Shown piece by piece: positions 41,349 through 50,135 of a stretch of DNA of 64,000 bases. How positions within the stretch are numbered: position 1 is the stretch's first letter; every line of letters begins with the position of its first letter. Origin of the DNA: Flavonifractor sp. AGMB03687. Its GTDB lineage: Bacteria > Bacillota > Clostridia > Oscillospirales > Oscillospiraceae. The stretch lies in assembly GCF_017811815.1 (NCBI RefSeq), contig NZ_JADKZI010000004.1, positions 186,001 to 250,000 on the forward strand, in the 5' to 3' direction. The notes under the pieces are model-generated. The model ran no database searches. It saw only the letters and a program-made list of their open reading frames with translations, and was not told the DNA's origin. A program made the translations under genes and the position numbers.

Positions 41349-43151
41349 ATGAGTTTTATCCGTTCCCACATTCTGGTCTGCACCGGCACCGGCTGTTCCT
41401 CCTCCAACAGCCAGAAGGTCATTGAGGAGTTTGAGAAGCAGCTGGTGGCTCAGGGCATGGACAAGGAGGCCAAGGTGGTACGTACCGGCTGCTTCGGCCT
41501 GTGCGCGCTGGGTCCCATTGTCACCATCTATCCCGAGGGTGCCTGCTACACCCACGTCACCGTGGACGACGTGGAGGAGATCGTCTCCGAGCACATCGTC
41601 AAGGGCCGCATCGTCAAGCGCCTGCTCAACAAGAACACCGGCGAGGAGGGCGCGGTCACCTCTCTCACCGACACCCCGTTCTACAAGCACCAGCAGCGCA
41701 TCGCCCTGCGCAACTGCGGCGTCATCAACCCCGAGAGCATCGACGAATACATCGGCGTGGACGGCTACGCCGCCCTTGGCAAGATCCTCACCGAGCAGAT
41801 CCCGCCCCAGAAGGTCATCGACACCGTGCTGGCCTCCGGCCTCCGGGGCCGCGGCGGTGCCGGCTTCCCCACCGGCCTGAAGTGGCAGTTCACCCATGAC
41901 GCGGTGAGCCCCGACGGCGTTAAGTTCGTCTGCTGTAACGCCGACGAGGGCGACCCCGGCGCCTTCATGGACCGCTCTGTGCTGGAGGGCGATCCCCACA
42001 CCATCATCGAGGCCATGACCATCGCCGGTTACGCTGTGGGCGCTCACCAGGGCTACATCTACGTCCGTGCCGAGTACCCCATCGCCGTCAAGCGACTGGA
42101 GACCGCCATCAGCCAGGCCAAGGAGTATGGTCTGCTGGGCAAGAACATCTTTGAGTCCGGCTTCGATTTTGATCTGGAGCTGCGGCTGGGCGCCGGTGCC
42201 TTCGTCTGCGGCGAGGAGACTGCCCTCATGCGCTCCATCGAGGGACACCGGGGCGAGCCCAAGACCCGTCCCCCCTTCCCCGCTGTGAAGGGTCTGTTTG
42301 ACCGGCCCACCCTGCTGAACAACGTGGAGACCTACGCCAACATCACCTGGATCTTCAACCACGGCGCGGAGGCATTCGCCGCCATCGGCACCGAGAAGAG
42401 CAAGGGCACCAAGGTCTTTGCTCTGGGCGGCAAGATCACCAACACCGGCCTGGTGGAGGTCCCCATGGGCACCACCCTGCGCACGGTGGTGGAAGACATC
42501 GGCGGCGGCGTGCCCGGCGGCAAGAAGTTCAAGGCCGCCCAGACCGGCGGCCCCTCCGGCGGCTGTATTCCCGCCTCCCTCATCGACACCCCCATCGACT
42601 ATGAGTCCCTGGCTTCCATCGGCTCCATGATGGGTTCCGGCGGCCTCATCATCATGGACGAGGACAACTGCATGGTAGACATCGCCAAGTTCTACCTGGA
42701 GTTCATTGTGGACGAGTCCTGCGGCAAGTGCGCCCCCTGCCGGATCGGCACCAAGCGTCTGCTGGGCCTGCTGACCAAGATCACCGAGGGCAACGGCGAT
42801 CCAGAGGATCTGGACACCATCGAGGAGCTGTGCAACCACATCAAGCAGTCCGCCCTGTGCGGCCTGGGCCAGACCGCCCCCAACCCGGTGCTCTCCACCC
42901 TGAAGCACTTCCGTGAGGAGTACGAGGCCCACATCTATGAGAAGCGCTGTCCCGCCGGCGTGTGTAAGGCCCTGATCCAGTACGTGGTGGATCCCGCCAA
43001 GTGTAAGGGCTGTACCCGCTGCGCCCAGGGCTGTCCCACCGGCGCCATTTCCGGCGCGGTGCGGGCCCCCCATATCATCAACCAGTCCAAGTGCATCAAG
43101 TGCGGCGCCTGTATGGATCACTGCCGCTTTGGCGCCATCAGCAAGCAGTAA
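41349..43151 (+). CDS. hydB: NuoF-like NAD(P)/FMN subunit of the multimeric [FeFe] hydrogenase
   Basis: This 600-residue flavoprotein has an N-terminal thioredoxin-like [2Fe-2S] domain (Cys11, Cys16, Cys48, Cys52). The NADH/FMN Rossmann-like region starts with GLRGRGGAGFPTGLKW (165-180) and GAGAFVCGEETAL. A NuoF-type 4Fe-4S site (ESCGKCAPCRIGT) follows. Two C-terminal 4Fe-4S ferredoxin sites are CKGCTRCAQGCP and CIKCGACMDHC. This is the HydB/HndC layout, the seat of electron bifurcation in trimeric hydrogenases. hydA follows 14 bp later. Confidence 0.95.
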   Translation: MSFIRSHILVCTGTGCSSSNSQKVIEEFEKQLVAQGMDKEAKVVRTGCFGLCALGPIVTIYPEGACYTHVTVDDVEEIVSEHIVKGRIVKRLLNKNTGEEGAVTSLTDTPFYKHQQRIALRNCGVINPESIDEYIGVDGYAALGKILTEQIPPQKVIDTVLASGLRGRGGAGFPTGLKWQFTHDAVSPDGVKFVCCNADEGDPGAFMDRSVLEGDPHTIIEAMTIAGYAVGAHQGYIYVRAEYPIAVKRLETAISQAKEYGLLGKNIFESGFDFDLELRLGAGAFVCGEETALMRSIEGHRGEPKTRPPFPAVKGLFDRPTLLNNVETYANITWIFNHGAEAFAAIGTEKSKGTKVFALGGKITNTGLVEVPMGTTLRTVVEDIGGGVPGGKKFKAAQTGGPSGGCIPASLIDTPIDYESLASIGSMMGSGGLIIMDEDNCMVDIAKFYLEFIVDESCGKCAPCRIGTKRLLGLLTKITEGNGDPEDLDTIEELCNHIKQSALCGLGQTAPNPVLSTLKHFREEYEAHIYEKRCPAGVCKALIQYVVDPAKCKGCTRCAQGCPTGAISGAVRAPHIINQSKCIKCGACMDHCRFGAISKQ

Positions 43152-43165
43152 GGGAGGGAACGGAC

Positions 43166-44920
43166 ATGGACGAAAAGATGGTATCTCTGCGCATCAACGA
43201 TATTCCCGTCACCGTTCCCGCCGGGACCACGGTGCTGGAAGCCGCCCGTTCCGCGGGCTTCAACATCCCCTCGCTTTGCTTCCTGAAGGACGTGAACGAG
43301 ATCGGCGCCTGCCGCATCTGCGTGGTGGAGGTCAAGGGCGCCAAGAGCCTGGTAGCCTCCTGCGTCTACCCCGTGGCCGAGGGCATGGAGGTGTACACCA
43401 ATACGGAGCGGGTCCGCAAGTCCCGCCAGCTCACCCTGGAGCTCATCCTGTCCAACCACCGGATGGACTGCCTCACCTGCCCCCGCAACAGCCAGTGCGA
43501 GCTGCGCCAGCTGGCCAGTGACCTGGGCATTGACGCGGTGCGCTACGCCAGCGACAACATGTATCCCCAGATCGAGGACTCCGCCCCCCACCTGGTGCGG
43601 GACAACTCCAAGTGCGTCCTGTGCCGCCGCTGCACCGCCGTGTGCCGGGCCACCCAAGAGGTGGGCGTCATCGGCCCCAATGACCGCGGCTTTGCCACCC
43701 ACATCGGCTGCGCCTTCGACCGGGACCTAAACGAAGTGGACTGCGTCTCCTGCGGCCAGTGTATCGTGGCCTGCCCCACCGGCGCTCTGTCTGAGAAGGA
43801 TGACACCGCTCAGGTGCTGGCCGCCCTGGCCGATCCCACCAAGCACGTGGTGGTGGGTCCGGCTCCCTCTATCCGTGTCACCCTGGGCGAGTGCTTCGGC
43901 CTGCCCATCGGCACCAACGTGGAGGGCAAGATGGTCACCGCCCTGCGCCGCCTGGGCTTTGATAAGGTATTTGACGTGGACACCGCTGCCGACTTCACCA
44001 TCATGGAGGAGGGCACCGAGTTTCTCCACCGGCTGCAGAGCAACGGAACTCTGCCCCTCATCACCTCCTGCTCCCCTGGCTGGATCCGCTACATGGAGCA
44101 GCACGCCCCCGAGATGATCCGCAACGTGTCCACCTGCCGCTCCCCCCAGCAGATGTTCGGCGCTCTGGTCAAGACCTACTACGCCGAGCAGATGGGAATC
44201 GATCCTCACGACATCTTCGTGGTGTCCATCATGCCCTGTACCGCCAAGAAGTACGAAGTGCGCCGGGAGGAGCAGCGGCTGCCCAACGGCTGCATGCCCG
44301 TGGACGTCTCCCTCACCACCCGTGAGCTTGGCCGCATGATCACCCAGGCCGGCATGCTCTTCGATCACCTGCCTGACGGCCAGTTTGATGAGATGCTGGG
44401 CATCTCCACCGGCGCTGCCGCCATCTTCGGCGCCTCCGGCGGCGTGATGGAAGCCGCCCTCCGTACGGTGGTGGAGCAGCTGACCGGCGACGGCATGGCT
44501 CCCCTGGAGTACCACGAAGTCCGTGGTATGCAGGGCGTCAAGGAGGCCAGCTACGAGCTGCCCGGCCGTACCGTCCGTATGTGCGTGGCCTCCGGCCTCC
44601 ACAACGTCAAGCTGGTGCTGGACGGCATCAAGGACGGCTCCCTCCAGTATGACTTTGTGGAGTTCATGGCCTGCCCCGGCGGCTGCATCAACGGCGGCGG
44701 CCAGCCTATTCAGCACGCCGACGTGCGCAACTTCACCGACATCAAGGCCCTCCGTGCCGCCGCCCTGTACAAGCAGGACGAGAACATGGAGTACCGCCGC
44801 AGCCATAAGAACCCCCTGGTCCAGATCGTCTATCACAGCTATCTGGGCGAGCCGGGCAGCCCCCTGGCCCACTCCCTGCTCCACTGCTCTTACATTAAGC
44901 AGAAGCGCTATCGGGTGTGA
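43166..44920 (+). CDS. hydA: [FeFe] hydrogenase catalytic subunit of a multimeric enzyme
   Basis: This 584-residue protein has an N-terminal plant-type [2Fe-2S] site (Cys38, 49, 52, 66), a His-ligated 4Fe-4S (His98, Cys102, 105, 111) and two 4Fe-4S sites (Cys150-160, Cys193-203). The H-cluster motifs are L1 TSCSPGW (300-306), L2 MPCTAKKYE (356-364) and L3 MACPGGCINGGGQP (501-514). L1 has Ser303 where CpI-type enzymes have a second Cys. A small C-terminal SSU-like segment completes it. It reduces protons or oxidises H2 using ferredoxin and NAD(P)H with HydB/HydC. The ATG at 43166 has AGGGAGGG upstream. Maturation genes hydE/F/G are not in the window. Confidence 0.95.
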   Translation: MDEKMVSLRINDIPVTVPAGTTVLEAARSAGFNIPSLCFLKDVNEIGACRICVVEVKGAKSLVASCVYPVAEGMEVYTNTERVRKSRQLTLELILSNHRMDCLTCPRNSQCELRQLASDLGIDAVRYASDNMYPQIEDSAPHLVRDNSKCVLCRRCTAVCRATQEVGVIGPNDRGFATHIGCAFDRDLNEVDCVSCGQCIVACPTGALSEKDDTAQVLAALADPTKHVVVGPAPSIRVTLGECFGLPIGTNVEGKMVTALRRLGFDKVFDVDTAADFTIMEEGTEFLHRLQSNGTLPLITSCSPGWIRYMEQHAPEMIRNVSTCRSPQQMFGALVKTYYAEQMGIDPHDIFVVSIMPCTAKKYEVRREEQRLPNGCMPVDVSLTTRELGRMITQAGMLFDHLPDGQFDEMLGISTGAAAIFGASGGVMEAALRTVVEQLTGDGMAPLEYHEVRGMQGVKEASYELPGRTVRMCVASGLHNVKLVLDGIKDGSLQYDFVEFMACPGGCINGGGQPIQHADVRNFTDIKALRAAALYKQDENMEYRRSHKNPLVQIVYHSYLGEPGSPLAHSLLHCSYIKQKRYRV

Positions 44921-44937
44921 GCAGATTCCTAAACACA

Positions 44938-44976
44938 AAAACCGCCCGCCGCAGAACATACTGCGGCGGGCGGTTT
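44938..44976. terminator. bidirectional intrinsic terminator
   Basis: A 14- to 16-bp GC-rich stem (AACCGCCCGCCGCAG and complement) around AACATA ends with TTTC on the right and has AAAA on the left. It ends the hydrogenase operon and the convergent flavoprotein gene. Confidence 0.92.
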
Positions 44977-44993
44977 CTTATATCATCTATGTT

Positions 44994-45536
44994 TTACTCA
45001 ATAGAAGCACCCAGCTCATAGGCCTGCTTCAGGGCGGGATGCCCCTCGACCTCCCCCACGGAGGTCACACCTCCGGCAAAGACCGTTCCGGCCAGCCGCG
45101 CCTTCTCAAAGCAGACGATCCAGCCCTCTAGTCCGGTGACTGCCCCGTCCACGGTGCTCTCTTCTTCCTCCGCGGCCGCAGCCAGCATGTAGATGTCCCG
45201 GAAGCTGTAATCGGCGGAATAGAGGGGGTTGGCCCGGTCCAGCAGAGTCTTCATCTGGCCGCACATGCCATAGTAATAGATGGGCGTGGCAAAGACAATC
45301 ACGTCAGCGGTCAGCATCTTCTGCACAATGGTGTCCGCGTCATCACGGATCACGCAGCGCTGGGTGTTTATGCAGGCCAGGCATCCCTTACAAAATCCGA
45401 TGGTCTTGTCATACAGGGTGATCTTCTCCACCTGATTTCCAGCCTCTTGGGCACCCCGGATGCAGGCATCCGCCAGCTGCTCGGAGTTTCCACCCTTTCG
45501 GGGGCTGGTTGAGATCACCAATACCTTCTTGCTCAT
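44994..45536 (-). CDS. NADPH-dependent FMN reductase family flavoprotein
   Basis: This 180-residue flavodoxin-fold protein has the FMN phosphate loop STSPRKGGNSEQLA, CKGCLACINTQRCVIRDD (a Cys-rich insertion typical of iron-sulfur flavoprotein-like reductases) and FATPIYYYGMCGQMKTLLDR. The spacing of the Cys residues resembles the non-cluster subgroup that uses FMN only. It probably reduces flavins or quinones with NAD(P)H. Its ATG shares one base with the stop of the acetyltransferase gene upstream, so the two are co-transcribed. Confidence 0.88.
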   Translation of the reverse strand: MSKKVLVISTSPRKGGNSEQLADACIRGAQEAGNQVEKITLYDKTIGFCKGCLACINTQRCVIRDDADTIVQKMLTADVIVFATPIYYYGMCGQMKTLLDRANPLYSADYSFRDIYMLAAAAEEEESTVDGAVTGLEGWIVCFEKARLAGTVFAGGVTSVGEVEGHPALKQAYELGASIE

Positions 45537-46114
45537 TATGCTTCCTCCCTACCGATTTTCCGCATCACACGGGCGGGAACGCCGCCCACCACCGTGTTTT
45601 CCGGAACGTCTTTGGTCACCACCGCACCGGCGGCCACAATAGCGCCGTCCCCGATGGTCACACCGGGGAGAACGGTGGCATTAGCGCCGATCCACACCCG
45701 TTTTCCAATATGGATGGGCGCAGGGATCATGGTGGCCCGATCCTCCGGATCCATGGCATGGTTCAGTGTGGCCAGTACCACATTATGTCCGATCAGGGCC
45801 CCATCGTCAATGAAGATGCCGCCTTGGTCTTGAAATTTGCACCCCATATTGAGAAACACGTTCTTACCAATGGTGATGTTTTTTCCACAGTCGGTGTAAA
45901 AGGGCGTGAAGAAAGCAAAGCTCTCATCCACCGGCTTGCCAATCAGCTTGGAAAACAAGGCCCGCAGCTCCGCCGGTTCGTGGTAGCCGCTGTTGATCTC
46001 GGCGGTGATCTTCAGGGCTTCCTGGCTGACGGTGTGCATAAACTGGTGGACCTCGCCGCCGCCCTCCACCGGTTTTCCGCTGTTGAGATAGTTTAAATAG
46101 TCCTTCAGTTCCAT
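45536..46114 (-). CDS. maltose/galactoside O-acetyltransferase-like protein (LbH fold)
   Basis: This 192-residue protein has the left-handed beta-helix of hexapeptide acyltransferases ([51 protein letters not shown]). The active-site His lies in TLNHAMDP, and the CoA-binding end is [20 protein letters not shown]. An N-terminal Mac-type helical segment is present but diverged. It would transfer acetyl from acetyl-CoA to a sugar or similar hydroxyl. ATG 46114 has AGGAGCG upstream. Confidence 0.88.
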   Translation of the reverse strand: MELKDYLNYLNSGKPVEGGGEVHQFMHTVSQEALKITAEINSGYHEPAELRALFSKLIGKPVDESFAFFTPFYTDCGKNITIGKNVFLNMGCKFQDQGGIFIDDGALIGHNVVLATLNHAMDPEDRATMIPAPIHIGKRVWIGANATVLPGVTIGDGAIVAAGAVVTKDVPENTVVGGVPARVMRKIGREEA

Positions 46115-46147
46115 TTTTCGCTCCTGTTGACAGTGATTTGTACTCCA

Positions 46148-46176
46148 ATTGTAACACTGCACATTTACAATAACAA
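46148..46176 (-). promoter_or_regulatory. promoter of the acetyltransferase-flavoprotein pair
   Basis: On the minus strand TTGTTA (46171-46176) and TACAAT (46148-46153) are spaced 17 bp apart, about 35 bp from the ATG. Confidence 0.6.
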
Positions 46177-46277
46177 ATACTTATAAAGAATATATCACTA
46201 TGCTCAGGAGCTATAATAAACGAGTTTTGGCAAAAAGCCCTCGTCTTTCCGGACGCCCACTTTGTTTTGATTTTGCC

Positions 46278-46306
46278 TTGACAATCAACCCTAAAATCAC
46301 TATAAT
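46278..46306 (+). promoter_or_regulatory. consensus sigma-A promoter of tRNA-Pro
   Basis: Perfect TTGACA (46278-46283) and TATAAT (46301-46306) hexamers lie 17 bp apart, about 57 bp before the tRNA. Nothing else lies between, so the tRNA has its own strong promoter. Confidence 0.9.
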
Positions 46307-46363
46307 ATCCAATAGCGCTCCCTGTGGATATATGATCTGCAGAGCGCTGGTCCAATTTTATAT

Positions 46364-46440
46364 CCGGGTGTGGCGAAGCTTGGTATCGCGCTTGGTTCGG
46401 GTCCAAGAGGCCGTGGGTTCAAATCCCGCCACTCGGACCA
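46364..46440 (+). tRNA. tRNA-Pro (anticodon CGG)
   Basis: A 77-nt cloverleaf can be folded: acceptor CCGGGTG pairs with CACTCGG, the anticodon stem is CTTGG/CCAAG with loop TTCGGGT, and the T arm is GTGGG TTCAAAT CCCGC. The anticodon CGG lies at 46398-46400 and reads CCG proline codons. The CCA end is encoded. It is transcribed alone from its own promoter to the terminator that follows directly. Confidence 0.96.
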
Positions 46441-46484
46441 AAAATCCGCAATCCATTGTGTGGCAATGGATTGCGGATTTTTAT
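46441..46484. terminator. terminator of tRNA-Pro
   Basis: A long stem of about 18 bp (AATCCGCAATCCATTG and complement) with A and T runs on its two sides begins one base after the tRNA CCA. It can also serve the convergent response regulator gene about 100 bp away. Confidence 0.92.
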
Positions 46485-46581
46485 CGTCTTTATTTATTTT
46501 TATCAACGGAGGAATATGCACCACAGCCGGATAATAAATGCTCCATATTCCATAGATACATATCCCATTTCGCCCAGTCGT

Positions 46582-47268
46582 TTACGGGATCACAAACCGA
46601 TAACCCAGGCCGCGCACGGTCTGGATATACTGCGGCTTGGATGGGTTTTCCTCGATCTTTGCACGGATGCGGTTGATGTAGACCATGATGGCATTCTCAT
46701 CAATGATAGCAGAACCCCACACCAAATCGTAAATCATATCCTTGGAAAAGATATGATTGACGTTGTCCATAAAGAGCTTGATAATGGCGTTTTCCTTAGA
46801 GGAGAGGATGATCTCCTCCCCATTTTTATAGAAACGCAGTGTGCTGGTATTGTACTGAAAGGGGCCGGCTGTAATGACCTGATCCGCTCCGGGCAGATTG
46901 CCCCGGCTGCGGCGGATCAGCGCCTTCACCTTGGCCGCCAGGGTAACAGGGTTCAGAGGCTTGGTGATATAATCATCCGCGCCGATATCCAGGCCATAGA
47001 GGGTATCATAATCCTCTTTCCGTCCGCTGACAATGATAATGGGGACCTTGCTGCCGTTTCGCCGGATCTGCTGGATCACCTGGAAGCCGTCCATTCCGGA
47101 CAGGTTGATATCCAGCAGGATGAGATCGTATTTTTTCTTGGTCAGCATTTCAAGGCACTGTTCGCCGGAGTCTGCGGTATCCGCCTGAATGCCGTTGCTG
47201 CTGATCACCTTATACAGCATGGTAAGCACGGCTTTGTCATCATCAACGATGAGCACAAGATCAGCCAC
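46582..47268 (-). CDS. OmpR-family response regulator, divergent from a sensor kinase
   Basis: This 228-residue regulator has a receiver (VDDDK, phospho-acceptor Asp53 in LILLDINLSG, Lys in ITKPLN) and a winged helix (LSSKENAIIKLFMDN, INRIRAKIEENPSKPQYIQ). The GTG at 47268 is the start, with AAAGGGGGATGCAC upstream. It diverges from the kinase at 47357 across an 88-bp intergenic region that must contain both promoters. The Asp is followed by INLSG instead of the common xMMP. It has a lower GC look than the neighbours. Confidence 0.88.
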   Translation of the reverse strand: MADLVLIVDDDKAVLTMLYKVISSNGIQADTADSGEQCLEMLTKKKYDLILLDINLSGMDGFQVIQQIRRNGSKVPIIIVSGRKEDYDTLYGLDIGADDYITKPLNPVTLAAKVKALIRRSRGNLPGADQVITAGPFQYNTSTLRFYKNGEEIILSSKENAIIKLFMDNVNHIFSKDMIYDLVWGSAIIDENAIMVYINRIRAKIEENPSKPQYIQTVRGLGYRFVIP

Positions 47269-47356
47269 TGTGCATCCCCCTTTACACGGCTTGTTTCTTC
47301 CAGTATGATATCCAGTATATAAGACAGATACGCAATTTGGCAAGGGGGGAATTTGA

Positions 47357-49114
47357 TTGAAGCGCGCAGTCAAGCAGGATCGCAAATTTTTGCTCGTTGT
47401 ACTGCTGACCCTTGTTCTCATATTTGCCGGTATTTTTATGGTATTTCGTGTTTTCCGGCAGTACGAAGCGATCATCATTGAAAATGAGGACCGGCAGCTT
47501 TTAGGCCTGGCCCGCTCGGTGGACCGCAGCATCACCAGCTACCTTCAGCAGTTTTCACGGGATCTGGAACACACGCTGCGGCGGGATGGCCTGACCGAGG
47601 CGGAAGTGGAATTCCGGGAAAAGGGAGAGGACTCCAGGCTCATCCAGCAGATGGAGGAGAGCATCCTGGCGGATCATCCCCTGACCTACGACATGCTCTG
47701 TATGGACGGCGGGACCATCCTCTATTCCTCCAGAGGAAAGACCGACTACACCTTCCCTCCCGACGCAGGTCTGGACGGCTCGGTCTCCATCAGGCCCTGC
47801 GTGGACGGCTCCGGGAACATCTATCTCTCCTTTGTGAAAACCATCCAAGATGACCTGCAATATGCGGTGCTGGTGGAGCTGACGGCTTTCTATCAGGCTG
47901 TGGCGGGAAACCTCATTGCCGGGACCCAGGACCGCATCCTACTTCTGGATGCCGGCGGGCGGGCCCTGCTCTACCAGACCGAGGAGGGGATTCAGGCGGT
48001 TCTGGTGGAGGATAGCCAAGGAGAAACTGTCAACCCAGACGAGCTGGATGCGCTGCTCAGCTGCCAGAGCAGCGAGGATCAGGTGTCTCTCTTTTATAAG
48101 GCCAAAGCCACGGAAGGAACCAAAGGATATACGGCCCGCATGGTGGCCATTCCCGCCTCTGGAAACAACGGCGTTTTCTCGGTTGGGGCCTCTTTAAACT
48201 ATGAGACTATCAAGCATCCCATCCACATGTCCACCATCCGGCTGACTGCCTACAGCAGCATGATCGTGGTGGGTATCCTGCTGCTGGCAGGCACCCTCCT
48301 GCTGATGGCCCGGCGCAGCGCCAGAGCCCAGCAGGAAGTACTTCTCCTCAGGGAACGCAACCTCGCTCTGGAAGAGGTCACCAAGAAGTCTCAGGCTCTG
48401 GCTCACCATCAGCGGCTGGAGATCATCGGGGCCCTGACCTCCAGCATCGCCCATGAATTCAACAACCTGCTGACACCCATCATGGGCTATTCCATTCTGG
48501 TTCTGGAGAAGCTTCCGCCGGACGCGGAGGAGACCTACGACAATGTGCTGGAGATCTATGAGGCATCCAGAAAGGCAAAGACCATCATCTCCCGCCTCTC
48601 GGACCTCTCCCGCAAAAATACCCCTCTCACCTTCCAGTACGTCTCCCCGGACGATCTGGTACTGCGTGTTCTGGAGATCGCCGCGCCGGCCAAGCCGCCC
48701 AAAGTACGGGTGGACAGCAAGCTCCAGTGCCGACATCTCTGGGTACACGGCAATGAGATCCAGCTGTCACAGATGCTGCTCAATCTGGTCCTGAATGCTT
48801 ATCAGGCTATGGAGGCCAACGGCGGCACCCTGACCGTCACCACCCAGCAGGAGGAGGATGCCATCTGCTTCCACGTGGCCGACACCGGCCCGGGCATCGC
48901 TCCTGAGCTGCTGGAGAGCATTTTTGAACCCTTCTTTACTACCAAGGAGCGCGGAAAAGGGACCGGCCTGGGCCTAGCCATCGTACAGCAGGTAGTGAAG
49001 GAACATCAGGGCACCGTGTCTGTTCACAGCGAAGTGGGGCATGGTACCACGTTCATCGTTCGTCTGCCCCTCCCCACCGAGGAGGATGGAACCGACGACA
49101 ACTGCATATCCTAA
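47357..49114 (+). CDS. sensor histidine kinase with Cache-like domain and HEFNN-type H-box
   Basis: This 585-residue kinase has TM1 at ~12-31, a large extracytoplasmic double-Cache-like region (~35-295) and TM2 at ~297-318. A coiled-coil linker leads to the H-box [17 protein letters not shown] with His366, the NtrB/ThkA-like type rather than SHELRTPL. The ATPase domain has [22 protein letters not shown] and [13 protein letters not shown]. The start is TTG 47357 with AGGGGGGA upstream. It is divergent from an OmpR-family regulator, its presumed partner. A terminator separates it from the next gene. Confidence 0.9.
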   Translation: MKRAVKQDRKFLLVVLLTLVLIFAGIFMVFRVFRQYEAIIIENEDRQLLGLARSVDRSITSYLQQFSRDLEHTLRRDGLTEAEVEFREKGEDSRLIQQMEESILADHPLTYDMLCMDGGTILYSSRGKTDYTFPPDAGLDGSVSIRPCVDGSGNIYLSFVKTIQDDLQYAVLVELTAFYQAVAGNLIAGTQDRILLLDAGGRALLYQTEEGIQAVLVEDSQGETVNPDELDALLSCQSSEDQVSLFYKAKATEGTKGYTARMVAIPASGNNGVFSVGASLNYETIKHPIHMSTIRLTAYSSMIVVGILLLAGTLLLMARRSARAQQEVLLLRERNLALEEVTKKSQALAHHQRLEIIGALTSSIAHEFNNLLTPIMGYSILVLEKLPPDAEETYDNVLEIYEASRKAKTIISRLSDLSRKNTPLTFQYVSPDDLVLRVLEIAAPAKPPKVRVDSKLQCRHLWVHGNEIQLSQMLLNLVLNAYQAMEANGGTLTVTTQQEEDAICFHVADTGPGIAPELLESIFEPFFTTKERGKGTGLGLAIVQQVVKEHQGTVSVHSEVGHGTTFIVRLPLPTEEDGTDDNCIS

Positions 49115-49115
49115 C

Positions 49116-49157
49116 CAAGGATGGATGCTTTCCAGGGGAAAGCACCCATCCTTCTTT
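49116..49157 (+). terminator. intrinsic terminator after the sensor kinase
   Basis: A 17-bp stem with one A/C mismatch (AAGGATGGATGCTTTCC and partner) is followed by CTTTCTT. Confidence 0.85.
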
Positions 49158-49250
49158 CTTAATAAATATTAAGGGAGGAGTAATTTCGTATTAAGGAGAG
49201 ATTGTTATAATTTTGACAAAGCAATTTTCCCCGTGAAATGGAGCACGCAG

Positions 49251-49733
49251 ATGATTATAACGATTGCACGGAAGTACGGCAGCGGCGGACGGGAGATCGG
49301 CCGGCGGCTGGCGAAGCATCTGGACATCCCATACTACAATGTGGACGCCCTGCCCCACACCAGAGAGAACTGGCAGGAGGAGATCCTCCGGCTGGCCCAG
49401 CAGGGGCCCTGCGTCATGGTGGGCTTCTGTGCCGATCATGTGCTGGCCGGACAGGAAGGGCTCATGCGCATTTTCATCCACTGCGACATGGAGCACCGCC
49501 TCCAGCGGATCATGGAAGAAAATCACCTCTCCCGGGACCAGGCCCAGCGGGAGGCACTCTATCAGGACCGGGAGCGGGCCCGGCTGTACGGCTTCTATAC
49601 CGGGGAAAAATGGGCCAACCTGGACCGGTATGACCTGACGGTAAACAGCGGCCTTCTGGGCACAACCGGAACGGTGGAGCTGCTGGGGCAATTTGTTGCC
49701 CTCAATGTGATGCGCAAGCGCAGGGGGCCATAA
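49251..49733 (+). CDS. short cytidylate kinase-like protein
   Basis: This 160-residue P-loop protein has ITIARKYGSGGREIGRRLA at its N-terminus, the P-loop pattern of the cytidylate-kinase-like family common in Clostridia, usually about 200 residues. The middle has VMVGFCADHVLAG and RIFIHCDMEHRLQRIME, and the C-terminus has DRYDLTVNSGLLG. It is shorter than usual by about 40 residues between the P-loop and VMVGFC. ATG 49251 has GGAG nine bases upstream; GTG 49233 is an alternative. Substrate unknown. A hairpin separates it from DUF1622. Confidence 0.8.
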   Translation: MIITIARKYGSGGREIGRRLAKHLDIPYYNVDALPHTRENWQEEILRLAQQGPCVMVGFCADHVLAGQEGLMRIFIHCDMEHRLQRIMEENHLSRDQAQREALYQDRERARLYGFYTGEKWANLDRYDLTVNSGLLGTTGTVELLGQFVALNVMRKRRGP

Positions 49734-49743
49734 AAGAACAGCA

Positions 49744-49766
49744 AAAGGGCGGCCTTGCCGCCCTTT
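49744..49766 (+). terminator. small hairpin between cytidylate-kinase-like gene and DUF1622 gene
   Basis: A 9-bp stem AAAGGGCGG/CCGCCCTTT with loop CCTTG ends in TTT only. It is a weak terminator or a processing site. Confidence 0.5.
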
Positions 49767-49788
49767 CCATCTGCCATGGAGGTAACTT

Positions 49789-50118
49789 ATGCTGGAGAAA
49801 TTCATTGAAGCCACATTACCCACCATCATTGCTATTCTGGAGCTGATGGGAATCTTTGTGGTGGCCGTCTCAGCAGCACGCGCCTTTGTGCATTACCTGA
49901 AGGGCCTCTTCACAAAATCGGAGACAGACGTCAAGTTTGCCCTGGCCAACGGTCTGGCCATCAGTCTGGAATTCAAAATGGCCGCGGAGATTTTGAAAAC
50001 AGTCCTGGTCCACGAGCTCAATGAGCTGATGGTGCTGGGCGCGGTCATCCTTTTGCGGGCGCTGTTATCATTTCTCATTCATTTTGAAATGAAGCAGATA
50101 CATCACACCGAATCATAA
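49789..50118 (+). CDS. DUF1622 family membrane protein
   Basis: This 109-residue protein has two or three TM helices: residues 8-30 (ATLPTIIAILELMGIFVVAV) and ~75-100 (ELMVLGAVILLRALLSFLIH). LANGLAISLEFKMAAEILKT between them is the conserved DUF1622 core. The family has no known function. GGAGG lies before the ATG. It is 17 bp upstream of the flavoprotein-like lipoprotein, so it is probably in the same operon as ApbE and the Rnf-type genes. Confidence 0.85.
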   Translation: MLEKFIEATLPTIIAILELMGIFVVAVSAARAFVHYLKGLFTKSETDVKFALANGLAISLEFKMAAEILKTVLVHELNELMVLGAVILLRALLSFLIHFEMKQIHHTES

Positions 50119-50135
50119 TTCAGGAGGTATCACCA

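Noticed and set aside
40800-43121. Open frame of 773 codons on the minus strand
   Set aside because: It is antisense to the HndB-like, hydB and GHKL genes, which have clear motifs and ribosome binding sites; the antisense product has none.
46300-46524. Minus-strand open frame giving a RDLNPRPLGPEP-like peptide
   Set aside because: It is the antisense translation of the same tRNA, another common false protein.
46200-46676. Plus-strand open frame of 158 codons across the tRNA region
   Set aside because: Its middle is the translation of tRNA-Pro and its terminator (EAVGSNPATRT-like peptides are a known artefact). The tRNA with its own promoter explains the region.
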